Below, piece by piece: positions 48,674 to 59,777 of a stretch of DNA of 64,000 nt. Every line of letters starts with the position of its first letter. Position 1 is the stretch's first letter. The DNA comes from Lonicera japonica. Its lineage: Eukaryota; Streptophyta; Magnoliopsida; Dipsacales; Caprifoliaceae. The position numbers were made by a program, and so were the translations under genes. Below the pieces are notes generated by a model, which saw only the letters and a list, made by a program, of their open reading frames with translations, was not told the DNA's origin and searched no databases. The DNA lies in assembly GCA_021464415.1 (NCBI GenBank), contig CM038469.1, positions 24,385,901 to 24,449,900 of the forward strand, given 5' to 3'.

Positions 48674-48905
48674 CTATCAAAGGAAATTTCCTTTTTTTTT
48701 TTGTTGCAAGACCTTTAACATTTCATGTTCAATTACTTGTTTTTTTAAGACCTTTTGATGTATGTCTTTTTATTAAGTTAAAATTTGTGGGTTATTGAAT
48801 TGCATCCCTTTTATGTTAAATTAATTGTACTAGTCAATTGAATTAATAATCTTATTTTTTAGTGTATATAATGTTATTTGTTTTCTATGGTAGGCACATT
48901 CAATT

Positions 48906-50490
48906 ATGTCAAGTGCAGGTAATTCACAGCAGCCATCACGCTTTTCAGCACCACAACCCTCGTCTCAATCATCGGGAACTGGAAAAGAAAAGGCAAAATT
49001 GCCTATTATTATCGGACCGACTGGGATTGTAGTTGGAGCCAATTCTAGGAAATGGAGTAACCGAGTTGGAGATTATGTAAGGTCTTGTATACCAGTGAAG
49101 TACTCGGATTTTAGACAAGTGCCCCAAAACTTTAAAGATGATGTTTGGCGCAACTTAATGGTAATCATCCTTTTAATAGTTAACTATATTAGATTTTATG
49201 TTATAATTTACTCAAAAATTTTATTATTACAGAATGAATTTGAACTTCCAATTCCCGAGGAGGTGGCTCGTCCTCAGTTGGAGAAAGGATGGTCCCAAAA
49301 ATTTAGGACATATAAATCCACATTACGTAAAGGTTTGCAAATTGAGATAGAGGAAGCTCCAAGAGGAATTGACCCAAATCATTGGAAAGAATTTACAGAA
49401 AATGAAAACAAGGCCAAAAAGATAGAGCAAAAGAAAAAAAATGCTGAAAATCGAGGGAAGCTGGAGTATTCTCATTGTCTTGGACGTTATTCTTACGCGG
49501 CGAAAACACACGAGATGGTATTTTTATGTGGTTATGTTAAATTTTATACTTTGTCATTATTGGTTCTTATGAAATATATTTATAATTGTAGGAAGAAGCC
49601 ATGCCCGAAAATCCAATTGATAGAGTTGATGCATGGTTGGCGGGTCATCAGAAAGAAGATGGGACTGTGTTACCTAGCGCTAAGCCATTATATGTAAGCA
49701 TTACTCAATATTCTTCTAACTTTTAATTACAAAAATACCTATTAACTCTTGTATTTATTCATAGGATCAAGTAAAAGAAATTAAGACTAAAAGAAAAAGT
49801 GGAGAGGATGGCTCTAGTAGCACAATTGAAAATGATGGGTTGACCCAAGTTTTTGGAAAGGACATGAAAGGACGACTTCGTGGGGTTGGATCTCACATTT
49901 CGAAGAAGCAAATGGTCATTGTAGAGATTGAAAAGGCAAAGGGAGTGGCAAAGAATAAGGAAAAAACAAAAGATGATGCCTTTAAGGATGAAGTGATGGC
50001 ATCCGTTCAATCACAAATGCAAACGATTAATGCAGATTTCAAGAGTGATCTCATGCTTTCAATGCAAAATTTACTTCAATCTTTCATGAATGGTGCAAAG
50101 GAAAGTTCCCCACCGGTGGTGGTGACTCCTCGAAGCGACTTAGGCTCCAATTCAGTCCATCGCCCACCTAATATAATTCAAAACTTGGATAATTGTTTTG
50201 CTGGTGCATCTCGCCCCTTATCGAGTCCTAATCCCTCTAACAAACCTCCCGTTATCTTACTTGATAAATATTATAAAGAATTGGCTGTCGGGCATGTTGT
50301 GACAGATGCATCGGCTACGATATGCCACGGAAAAAAGGTTAGTCCTTGTGAAAAGAAGGTTTGGGTAGAGGAGGTAATTGAGCCCGATGCAGCTTTGTGG
50401 GATGCTCCTCAAGATGGTCATCACACTTTGTCCGCTTACGTCTCCGGGGGCTATTTAGTTTGGCTAGACAGTTTATTGAAATATCTTTAG
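48906..50490 (+). CDS. Transposase_24 (Ptta/En/Spm) protein, intact
   Basis: Four exons, 48906-49160, 49233-49517, 49592-49693 and 49765-50490, each a multiple of three, joined by GT-AG introns of about 72-74 nt; total 455 residues. The protein has a Ser/Gln/Pro-rich N-terminus, the core KWSNRVGDYVRSCIPVKYSD, then PKNFKDDVW-like PQNFKDDVWRNLM, GWSQKFRTYKSTLRKG, NPIDRVDAWLAGHQKEDGT and LTQVFGKDMKGRLRGVGSHI, followed by a Lys/Glu-rich coiled stretch. This is the plant Transposase_24 family, the accessory DNA-binding protein (TNPA/TNP1-like) of CACTA elements. It is uninterrupted, and the start is the first ATG in frame after an upstream stop. It could still bind subterminal repeats of related elements. 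Confidence 0.85.
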
Positions 50491-50775
50491 TACGAATTTT
50501 TTTGAGAAGTATGTTTAGTTTTGCTTGATGGATTTGCTCTTTATGTATTGAACTTTATATGTATGCTTGAATATTTTGGTACTTAGTATTTGCTCTTTAT
50601 GTATTGAACTTTATATGTATGTTTGAATATTTTGGTATTTAGTATTTGGACATTTTAATTGTTTATATAGAGTGATTTGATTTTATAGTGTATGGTTTTA
50701 TGATTGTTTGAGATTGCGTACATTTTGGTACAGGGCGGAATTGGGGATAAAAAAAAAATATATTTTTTTAATATA

Positions 50776-51135
50776 TGTTAATAGTAACGGTAAAAAACCG
50801 TTACTGGCATCAGTAACAGTTACCATTATTGTTGTGTTATTGGTGTTAGTAACGCTTAAAAAGCGTTACAATTATAAATTTAAAATAAAAATATAATAAA
50901 AATAGTAACGGTCTTTTTATTATAGTAATGGGTAAAAAGCGTGACTAAAATGAGGCCTGTAACGGTTTTTATCCGTTACAGAAGTATTATAGTAACGGGT
51001 AATTTATATTTTTAGTAACGCTTATTATCTGTTACTGGTCCAACTGCCACGCCTAAATAGTAACGGATTTTTTGTGTTACTGAAATTTTTAGTAACACAG
51101 AAAGCATGTTACAAAACACCTGTTTTGGTGTAGTG
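50776..51135. repeat. 3' subterminal repeats and CACTA terminus
   Basis: At least ten copies of AGTAACGG, AGTAACGC or the reverse CCGTTAC, several arranged as short hairpins (GTAACGG-T-rich-CCGTTAC), followed by the terminus ending GGTGTAGTG at 51135. These are typical transposase-binding subterminal repeats. Confidence 0.85.
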
Positions 51136-51277
51136 GTTTAATATATATATATTAAATATATATATTAAATATATATATATTAAATATATATATATTAAAT
51201 ATATATTAAATATATATATATTAAATATATATATATTAAATATATATATTAAATATATATATATTAAATATATATAT
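51136..51277. repeat. TTAAATATATATA minisatellite at the inversion hinge
   Basis: About nine tandem copies of a 12-16-bp unit TTAAATATATATATA between the inner CACTA end and the start of the inverted right arm. It is longer than the matching AT repeat in the left arm. Confidence 0.85.
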
Positions 51278-54200
51278 AAAGCAGCATTGGTAGGTTTAAT
51301 ATATATATATTAAATATATATATAAAGCAGCATTGGCAAGTAATATATATATATATATATATATATGCTGGGCTTCATTGATTCGGAGATGGTTAAAGGC
51401 AAGCAATTTACAAAGGATGGTGTCCTCCAAGTCGATACAAAACAAGAAGATGTAAGTTTAATTAATTTAAGCTCATGCCAACTATCTATTTAGATAGATC
51501 GAGTGTATTGATTAATTACTTAATTACTATCGATACTTAATTACTATCTAAGGGCACATGATAAGAACCTAAGTATATAAATAACAAAAGCACAGCATAG
51601 GTTATCATGCAAGACCTAATTCTTTCCATTCATAGCGTACTTAACGGCACTAAATACACATGTTAACACTACCCATACATATGATATTGGCATGCTGCAG
51701 GCTATTGCAAATGCATTTCCAGTAATGAGTACAGAGCCATGTGCAAAGGCAATATTGGAAGGGACATGCAAAGGGGGAAAGACACATAAAGTGAACCACA
51801 AAATTATGAGGGTGCTCTTCCTCCTCAAGTTTTTATGCCCCGAGTTGACTGATTTCTATTGCGCTAAGCTTTATCCCAACTTTCTCATTAATAATTAATT
51901 AATTAGCTAGCTAGTTGCATGCATGATCAGCAGGTGCTGAATTATATAATTTGTATCCTTTTCTTTGTAATAAGAAACCAAGAATTTAAATTTATTAACT
52001 CTGAAAAGGATTACAAATGCTGTATGCTAGATAGTTGCAGCAGGATATATAACTATCTATATATTTACTTCTAACTAAAATATTACTCAGGTAGTGTACC
52101 TACCTCAGTTAATGAAAAAACACTGTACACTCATAACACCAAGTGGTACGTGGTACATCTAGGCTAATTATAGTGCACAACGTTGGAGAGATTAACTCTT
52201 ATTTTATGATTTTTTCCATGGAAAATATTTCTTTTGGAGGATGAAGAAGAATTTTTTTTTCAAAAAAAATATTAGTGATGCATTGAGGACATCTACTCGT
52301 TTAAAATGAACATGAGATGGAGAAAAGAAATTCGGACATGAAACAATACCAACATATAACAAAGGGAACAGATAGCACAAAAGAAATTCGGACATGAAAC
52401 ATAAAAAATTTGGTACGTAGTATTCGGTTGATATGTTTGTCTTTAGTAACACATCTTATACATTACTCATGTAGAAAGCCATTAAAAGAATTTTTTTCCA
52501 GCGCCAAATGCTTTTGATATAAGCATCGTTCGCAAGCAAAAGTACACTTTACAGATGGACTGTAGTCCATACATATATAAGATATTTCTAATAGCGAAAT
52601 ATTTAGTCAAGGAAATTCAAACACCATAACGCAAGCAAGGAAATGACCCTCCCCAACCTCAAAATCAAAGCTAAATTAGTTTCCCCTCCCCCACAACGAG
52701 TCAATCGAGTCTGTTGAATTCACTTTTACATTTATCCATCAAACTTTTACATATACTCTATCCCTATGTTTCAAACTAAACATATATAATCACTTTTACA
52801 TTTTACATGTCAATTTCAACAAGAATTAGTAAAGAATAAGAATTTTTATTTTACACTATGGCCCATTTGTAAAATACAATGAAATTAACTACAATGATTT
52901 GTGTACCTTCCCAAAAGAAAAAAAGAAAAGGAAAGAGTTTAGTCTCAAGTTTTGTGTTACCTGTAGCAGAAGCAGCAGAGTCAGAAGGATGGGAGGGTTG
53001 GGGAGCCAGGACTGGTATGCTGGCGCTGGAAAAAGAAGAGTAAGCCATATCAAGAGATTGGAGAAGTTGAGGTGGAAAAGATAACTCAAGTGACATAAGA
53101 GGAATTTGCCAAAGATATATTTATAGCTTCTTTTTTTTTAACGACAGAGATATTTTTTAGGTTGGAGTATTCAGACATTGACATAGAATGATAAAACTCT
53201 ATCAATAGAAAGTAGGATTCTTAATTCTAGTAATTGATCGTACAATGAATCAATGATAATGACAAACTATTTACTAATAGAAAAGGGTGACAAACTATTG
53301 ACTAATAGAAAGGGTGGAAGGGCTCTGCACAAGAGATTTACAGGTTTGACTATCTCCCACTTTATTTCCCTTTTTTTCCGGGTTAATAGAAAGCTAGCTT
53401 TTATATAACTATATATGATGTATGTTTGGATATTCATTATTCTCACAACAAGGTGTATTTTATTGTACATTTTAGTTATGTATGTGGGTCTAATTTATTA
53501 TTTAGAGCCTTGTATTAAGAAAGCCATATAATTAATGAAAAAAATATTTTGAAAATAACACTGGCCATGTAATTAAGAAAAATACATTTTAGTTATTTCT
53601 CTTGCTGCTTTGAATGTTGCTATGATGCATTTAGGTTCACTGTCCACATCATTCTTTTTTTTTTTTGTTTCAAATCCTGCACAAGTATAGAAGATTTTTA
53701 AGTTCTTTTCAACCCCTGGAAATGTCTTGTCCATCTGCTGTCAGATTGGGTTACAACAGATTTTTGGAGTTTCATGTAATGCAACTAAGGCTTCAGTAGA
53801 ACTACTCTGTAGAATGGTTTTCAAAGCTGTTTTACATGAGCAAGTACTGTTCTAGGTCTAATAAGGATGGACACATTATCTCTCATTACACATGCATACT
53901 TTAATAACTCACCAATTGTCATTTATAACCAATATTTTTGGAAGATGAAGTGCTTAACTAGCATATTACTTGCTCAAATATGATAAAAAAATATATTAAT
54001 TACTCAATTAGTGAATCTTTGCTATCTCCAGTGGCAAAGGGAGTTAAATAAGCCTGGAAAACAAATGATACTAAAACCTTTAGGTTAGCTATGCAAGGAA
54101 ATTATATGGTGATTCCATGATCATTAATTTTCTTGGGGCAAGCAGTATGCTTTGCCCAAAGTTCTGTTTATGTGCTTAAGGTAGTCTCCTGGCCTATTAA

Positions 54201-55212
54201 AACCTTTTGGTTGAAGTATTGCTATTTGTTTGCTGTTATGAAATTTTGGGACTGATAGTACCAGGTACCTAGCAAATTTTAATAGAACCCCCCAAATTTC
54301 TTATGGTTTCTTTGTTTATTTTAACTTTCATTTTTTGACAGTAAACTTGGGTCATTAGCAACGCACATAATTAACCTCATACACTAGCAACACACATACT
54401 TTAAAATGTATATATATGTGTGTTTCATTTTTTGACAGTAAGCTTGGGTCTAAATCTAAATGAGTTTGGGGATGGAGCATATATTTAAACACAACCGAAG
54501 TTAGGGAATAATTTTGGGAATAAGCTAGCATAATTTTTTTAAATTAGGGCAAAATACACACCTTTTCGAAATTAGGGCAAAGCAAAAAAAGGGGGAAAGG
54601 AAGTACCTCACAGCAACAAAGACGGTGGCATGGTGGAGATGGAGCGATGGTGTGCTGGTGTGGAAGTGCGGTGGCGTGATGGAGATAGAGCGAAAGCGTG
54701 CTGGAGATGGTGGATCGGGGTTGTGTTGGAGATGATGGTGGATCGGGGTTGTGTTGGAGAAAGGTCTGACAGAGGGTTGTGTTGGAGCGATGGCGTGGTG
54801 TTGTGTTGAAGATGGAGGCGTGGTGTTGGAGATGGAGGCGTGGTGTTGTGTTGGAGATGGAGGCGTGAAAAGAGTGAAGGAAAAGAGAGAGCGCGAGTCT
54901 GAGATTGAAGAGGGAACGGAAACTAGAATGAAAATTTTGGGGAAAGTTTAATTTTATGGGATTTATCAATAAAGATAAATAATTATTTAATTATAAATAA
55001 TAATATTAAACACTTAGTAACGGTTTTTTAGTATTACTGAATATTTTAATTTCCGTTACTGGACTAAATATATTAGTAGAAATTATTAATAAATTTAGTA
55101 ATGGGCATTTTTAAGTCTGTAACGGGCATTACTCGTTGCGGGCTAGTAACGGACTTAGTGCGTTACTAATACAAAAAATAGACCGTTACTAATTTCCTGT
55201 TTTGGTGTAGTG
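51278..55212 (-). repeat. Right arm of giant inverted repeat
   Basis: Inverted copy of 44358-48208. Outer terminal sequence is identical to the left end. Indels include an altered stretch at 52600-52870 and extra bases in the dehydrogenase exon near 51770-51800. Confidence 0.9.
51368..51898 (+). pseudogene. Captured HSD-like exons (right arm)
   Basis: Plus-strand copies of the last two exons of the captured dehydrogenase: GFIDSEMVKGKQFTKDGVLQ from about 51368 to a GTAAGT donor near 51453, and the terminal exon from about 51704 (FPVMSTEPCAKAILEGTCKG) to the stop at 51898. Extra bases near 51774-51800 change the middle of the exon relative to the left arm. The 44-codon SDR exon is not in this arm. 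Confidence 0.85.
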
Positions 55213-56622
55213 TATCTCTAACAACCAGATCCACAGCTTAATACCTGATTTTAAAACGAAGTTTTTGGTTGGTTTGGAAGTGTTAGATTTAAGTTCTAAT
55301 CGTTTCATGGGCCCAATACCGTTAATTCCTTCAAATGTCACATTCATTAACCTCTCCAAAAATATGTTAACGGGATCAATTTCATTCCTATGCACAACTG
55401 GAAAATATCAGGAGAGTTTGGTTAACCTATCGGATAACTTATTATCAGGAGAGTTTCCTGATTGTTGGACGGAAGATCAAGCACTAATCTTTCTCAATTT
55501 GGCAAACAATAATCTCTTGGGGAAAATTCCAAGCTCCATTGGCCTCCTAACCCAACTTCAAGTATTGAATTTACGCAATAATAGTTTCACAGGAGAACTG
55601 CCTTTGTCTTTAAAGAGCTGTAAGGAGTTGGTGTTTATTGATTTGGGTTTAAACAATTTATCAGGAGAAGTACCGGGATGGATTGGATTGCACCTAAAAA
55701 AATTGATTGTTCTTAGTCTGCGAAGGAACAAATTCTATGGAAACATACCCCCAGAAATATGTCAGCTCAACCTTACTGAAATTTTGGACCTCTCTCAGAA
55801 TAATATATCAGGAAACATACCAATATGCTTCAACAAACTTGGTTCTTTAGTTGAAAAAAGATGTTTCAAAACTATGATTTTTATGTGGGCTTTATCAAGA
55901 TTTATCAGCATCATATTTGTCATCTTATTAAGTTTTTAGCCAATGCATTAGTGCAATGGAAAGGGAAAAGAGTCAGAATACGAGAAAACTTATACGGTTG
56001 TTGAAAAGCATTGATTTTTCTAGCAATAAACTTGTAGGAACTAACTATTCCACCAGAATTTGCAAGTCTTGTGGAATTAGTTTCACTGAATCTGTCGAGA
56101 AACCAATTTGACTGGAAATATCATTCAGGAGATTGGTCAAAATGAGAATGTTAGAATCTATTGACTTCTCTAGAAACCATCTTTCAGGCGAGATACCGAT
56201 GAGCCTTTCTAATTTGACTTTTCTCAGTGTCTTAGCTAGACTTGTCAAATAACAGGCTTTTGGGTGAGATTCCATCAAGCACTCAACTTCAAAGTTTCAA
56301 TGCCTCTTCGTATGCTGGTAACCGCGAACTTTGCGGCCTTCCCCTTCAAAGTGCCTAGGAGATGGAGCAGCTCCAGTTCCTCCATCTGTCGACCATGGTA
56401 AACAACAATAATCAAGAAGATGAGGATAGGTTTATACAAACTGGGTTTTACATAAGTGTGACTCTTGGATTCATTATTGGCTTTTTGGGATTCTATGGTC
56501 ATTTACTGCTCCAAAGTTCATGGAGATATTCATATTTCAAGAAGCTAGACAAGATAATAGATTGGATCTATGTGACGGCAAAAGTGAAAAAGGCAAGCCT
56601 GCAGAGGAAGCTTAGGAGCTAA

Positions 56623-59600
56623 TTGGCCCGGTTAGTATCTTCTTGTTTTATTTATTTTCCTATATTAGCAAGTTTTGCATTCTTCTTTAAATAATCTTAA
56701 TTTTTTTCTTCTATTGGGTATGTAAATCCATTCTCTGATATAAATAATATGTGGTAAAGCTACATTATGATGAAAAGGATATGCCATGTTACTTATATTT
56801 TTGTTTATGGCAGATGCTGATTCCAAGAATCAAGTTCATGTCTTCTTTCCGAGTCTGCAATAGTAGACATACTCGTTTCGGGAGTCTTGAATGAAGCTTC
56901 TGTTTCTACTTCAACTCTTTAGCTTATAAATTAAATGTACTTCCTCTGGATTATGTTTTAAGTACTGTGTTCTATGCAACTTGAATGTGCCTTTCAAAGG
57001 GTTGTGTTGTGGATAATATATATACACATATATATGTATATAGCTAGGATATAAAAAGGGATTCCATCACTTTAGCAAAAAGAAGAGATTCCCATTTAGG
57101 GGGGGGTAAATTAATGAATTATTTTTTTGAAATTTTGTAGAGATGATCTATATTATGAAATAGATCATATCCACCAAATTTTCATTAAAAAAATTCAAAA
57201 TAGAAGTAGGTGTGATGATCATAAAAAATTCAATAACCGAAAATGCGCATATATTTCAATTGTTCAATACACCACTTCTAGGTTGATTTTTTTTTTTTAT
57301 GAAATTTGGTGGAGTTGATCTACTCACTATATATATAATATCATCTCCCCACAATTTTTATTTTTTTAAAAAAATAATCTATTTATCCCCTCCAAATAGG
57401 CATCTATTCTTTTAGCTAAACTGAGGAAATCCCTTCTTTATAATATAACTCTATATATATGTGTGTGCACAACAACTATTTAGCTTATAAATGTGGATCT
57501 CAACCGTACTTTGATGGCGCTCTATTGTGTTGGTTAGAAACTGAATGAATAAATGCCTGTTGAGTTAATTTTTAGCAACTTGTGTTGATTTTTTTAGCTT
57601 TTCATTATTTGATAAAAGGTTTCCAAATAAAGAAAATTAACGGAGATTTAAAGAAGATATTTTCAATGAGGGGGGTTTTTACATACTATGCTATATCCGT
57701 ATTAATAGAAAGGAAAAAAAAATACAAAGTCGCCTGTAATTAAGTTTTTTCTATATAAAAAAACTTAAAATAAACTAATATGATACAGTGAAACTTACTA
57801 ACAAGGGAAACAATAGTCCCCTCTAATTGTAAAATTTTGGTCTTTTTTACCTTATTCCCCTTGAAAAATAAAAAAATATGCATATATTAACAATTTTTGT
57901 GCCCCCCCCCCCCCCGGGATAATAGCGGTAGAAATTTTACTCTTCTTTTCAAATTCGGTTTTGATTTTGTGTCTCTCTGTAATTTTACCCTAACCGAAAC
58001 AAAAAACACCTATAATGTGTATTTATTGTTTTTTGAGGGGGCAAACTCAAAGTTAAATGTTTTCTGTACATCATTTAGAATCTTAAACTTATAACGTAGA
58101 GTATTTAAGTATTTTCGTTTATATAAAATGGTTACCCTTTTGTCGAAAAACTATTTATTTGCTAGTGCATACTACTGTTTTGAGAATTTGTACTACTATA
58201 TACTTTTTAAGCTGTAAATTTAAGTGATAATAGAAAATGCTTACTATACATGATTTTTTATTATGAATGAACCTCTAAAAGCAAAAAAGGTAGAAATAGA
58301 AAATGCAAATTAATAAATAAGAATCAAGACTTGTCCGCAATGGTAGAGTTATATCATAAATTGGATGCATTATTATTTTTTCACTTAATAAGGATCAAGA
58401 AAAAAATATCTATGGATTCAATAAAAAATATAAAGAAGAGTAAATGATATAATAATTCGTTACAACTAAAATTTAGTATCTAATACATTTCATTATTATT
58501 TTCCTTATTAAGGGTCAATTAAGGAACAAGTTTTGGATTCAATAAATTAATATGCAACATGTTCACCTTTAATTCAAGATGCAAGATTAATATTCCAAAC
58601 CAGCAAAACTACCTACTTGTTAAATATTAATGAAGCAATGCTGATGAACAAAATATATATGCTACACATTCTACACAAACACCAGATCATATATACAAGA
58701 CCAGTCCTTCAATAATAAAATTTAGCTCTCGAATAACCAAAGCTAGCAATATCTTTGGCTAATCAAAAGTGGTGAAACCTGCCTCCTATTCCATCTTTAT
58801 CAGTTTTCGCATCCAAGGTTGGGCGATATTTATTTCTCTCTCCACCATGGATCATATATTGTCCTGGGCTCCCATTGTGGTCTTTGTTTTCAATTAGTTT
58901 TTGCTTAGTCTTTATTATATCATTAAGACAATTTGTTCAAGATCCATATACCTCATGTTCTGAATAAAAAATATCTCCAAAAAATTTTAGGAAAAAAAAT
59001 TATTCATTTACCCTTCGAAATGAATTGTCTTTATTGTTATTTAAGTAAGAGATTTCCTTACAATAGTATTTCCTATATACATATAATAAAACAAATAGAG
59101 CCTACCAAAAATTTTCATTTATATACCCTCCTTATACCTCACATGCCATGCACATGGGCAAAAAAACGTTTAAATTAAATTTTAACCCCGTCAATGAAAA
59201 TGGGTCAATTGTAATAAATTGAGTAGTTGGTGACATTAATTGTAAACATTAGTATCTCATATGGTAAGAGTGCTAATAGAATTATGGTTGAGAGTTGTGA
59301 AATGCACTTTACCTAATAGAAATTATAAAAGTACATGTGACGTATTGCCAAAACAAATATTAATGAATAAAACACGTGTATCATGGCTAGTTTGAACAAA
59401 TAGCAAAACATGCAGACCACGTGCACTTTACATGCAACAAGTTCTATGTCTTTGATGGGTCATCAATTCCCTAATTAACGGATGATGGTGGACTTCGAAA
59501 GAGACCCATCAGTGGGTTTTTTCGGGGAAGAAAGAGAGGTCCTTCCAAGAAATTTACTCAAAATTATAAGGTACGTACAACAACCACGTACTAATATTTA

Positions 59601-59700
59601 TATATATAAACTGCAATGGTGATTATAATTACATATATAGGTTCAAGCTAACTTGAAAAACATCACTAAAATTGTCGCCTTGATAATTAAACTATCAAGA
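56623..59700. other. Downstream of RLP C and upstream flank of RLP D
   Basis: 56640-57010 repeats the downstream DNA of RLP B. 57660-58700 repeats the RLP upstream flank (compare 5390-7620 and 24290-25060). 58700-58920 is unmatched, and 58925-59700 matches the flank of RLP C. A poly-C run lies at 57902-57915. No gene seen. Confidence 0.5.
57056..57435. mobile_element. Foldback MITE, 380 bp
   Basis: The left end AAGGGATTCC... and right end ...GGAAATCCCTT are inverted copies extending about 70 bp inward (CATTTAGGGGGGGGTAAAT versus ATTTATCCCCTCCAAATAG). Same family as 40486-40886. It interrupts DNA that is continuous downstream of RLP B (about 30095-30150). Confidence 0.7.
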
Positions 59701-59777
59701 ATGAGAATCGAACGAAGGTTCTTTGAACACCTTTCGGTGCTAATTGTCTTGCTTATGTTACTACCGTACATAAAGCT
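59701..59777 (+). pseudogene. Receptor-like protein D, leader only
   Basis: ATG at 59701 opens the conserved signal peptide (MRIERRFFEHLSVLIVLLML) but homology ends after about 25 residues (LPYIKLE), where unrelated A-rich flank begins. The upstream sequence AACTTGAAAAACATCAC is conserved, so promoter-side DNA may survive. It is the fourth RLP copy. Confidence 0.8.

Larger units (their letters stand above)
44358..51135 (+). mobile_element. Pack-CACTA element (core unit)
   Basis: 6778 bp from CACTACACCAAAACAGG to CCTGTTTTGGTGTAGTG. Subterminal regions carry repeated AGTAACGG/CCGTTACT motifs at both ends (44382-44560 and about 50776-51115), the typical transposase-binding layout of En/Spm elements. 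The 5' two thirds hold host-gene fragments instead of TNPD exons. The 3' third keeps the end of TNPD and a complete Transposase_24 gene. Confidence 0.85.
44358..55212. mobile_element. Compound palindromic CACTA transposon, 10.9 kb
   Basis: Both outer ends are the same CACTA terminus: CACTACACCAAAACAGG at 44358 and its reverse complement ending at 55212. 44358-48208 and 51278-55212 are inverted copies, identical over at least the terminal 600 bp and elsewhere differing by small indels (net 83 bp over the arm). A third, inward CACTA end (ACACCTGTTTTGGTGTAGTG) lies at 51116-51135. The structure is therefore a full element (44358-51135) followed by an inverted copy of its own 5' half. Continuity of RLP C on both sides shows it was inserted in, or formed in, the receptor gene. 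No clean 3-bp target duplication is visible (GTA left, TAT right). Confidence 0.88.
41477..56622 (+). pseudogene. Receptor-like protein C, split by a LINE and a CACTA element
   Basis: Pieces in order: 41477-42055 (signal peptide, N-terminal cap CIESERRALLEFKHGLVDD, first LRRs; ends at a stop after LQWLSHMRL where a short deletion shifts frame), 42056-42685 (LRRs), RTE LINE, 43933-44150 and, after a frameshift at a poly-A run, 44146-44357 (LRRs including SWTPPFQL), CACTA compound, 55213-55930 (LRRs), then several frameshifts, and 56362-56622 (membrane helix GFIIGFLGFYG and tail KKASLQRKLRS). Unlike RLP B it keeps the early LRR block, so an intact ancestor would have been about 1000 residues, usual for Cf/EIX2-type receptors. 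At the CACTA insertion a few target bases are missing compared with RLP B. At least two large insertions and six small lesions make it dead. Confidence 0.9.

Noticed and set aside
49323..50010. Minus-strand ORFs at 49323-49511 and 49759-50010
   Set aside because: Shadows of the Transposase_24 exons, which have consistent splice phases and family motifs.
44601..54969. Two identical 141-residue open frames (44601-45026 plus, 54544-54969 minus) that could be read as a conserved gene pair
   Set aside because: They are mirror copies in the two arms of the palindrome, made of a short C-rich repeat; identity follows from recent duplication, not selection.
44358..55212. Possibility that the palindrome is only an assembly artefact
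   Set aside because: The arms differ by indels (net 83 bp) and local rearrangement, have different hinges, and receptor sequence continues correctly on both sides. Kept as a check, not as the explanation.
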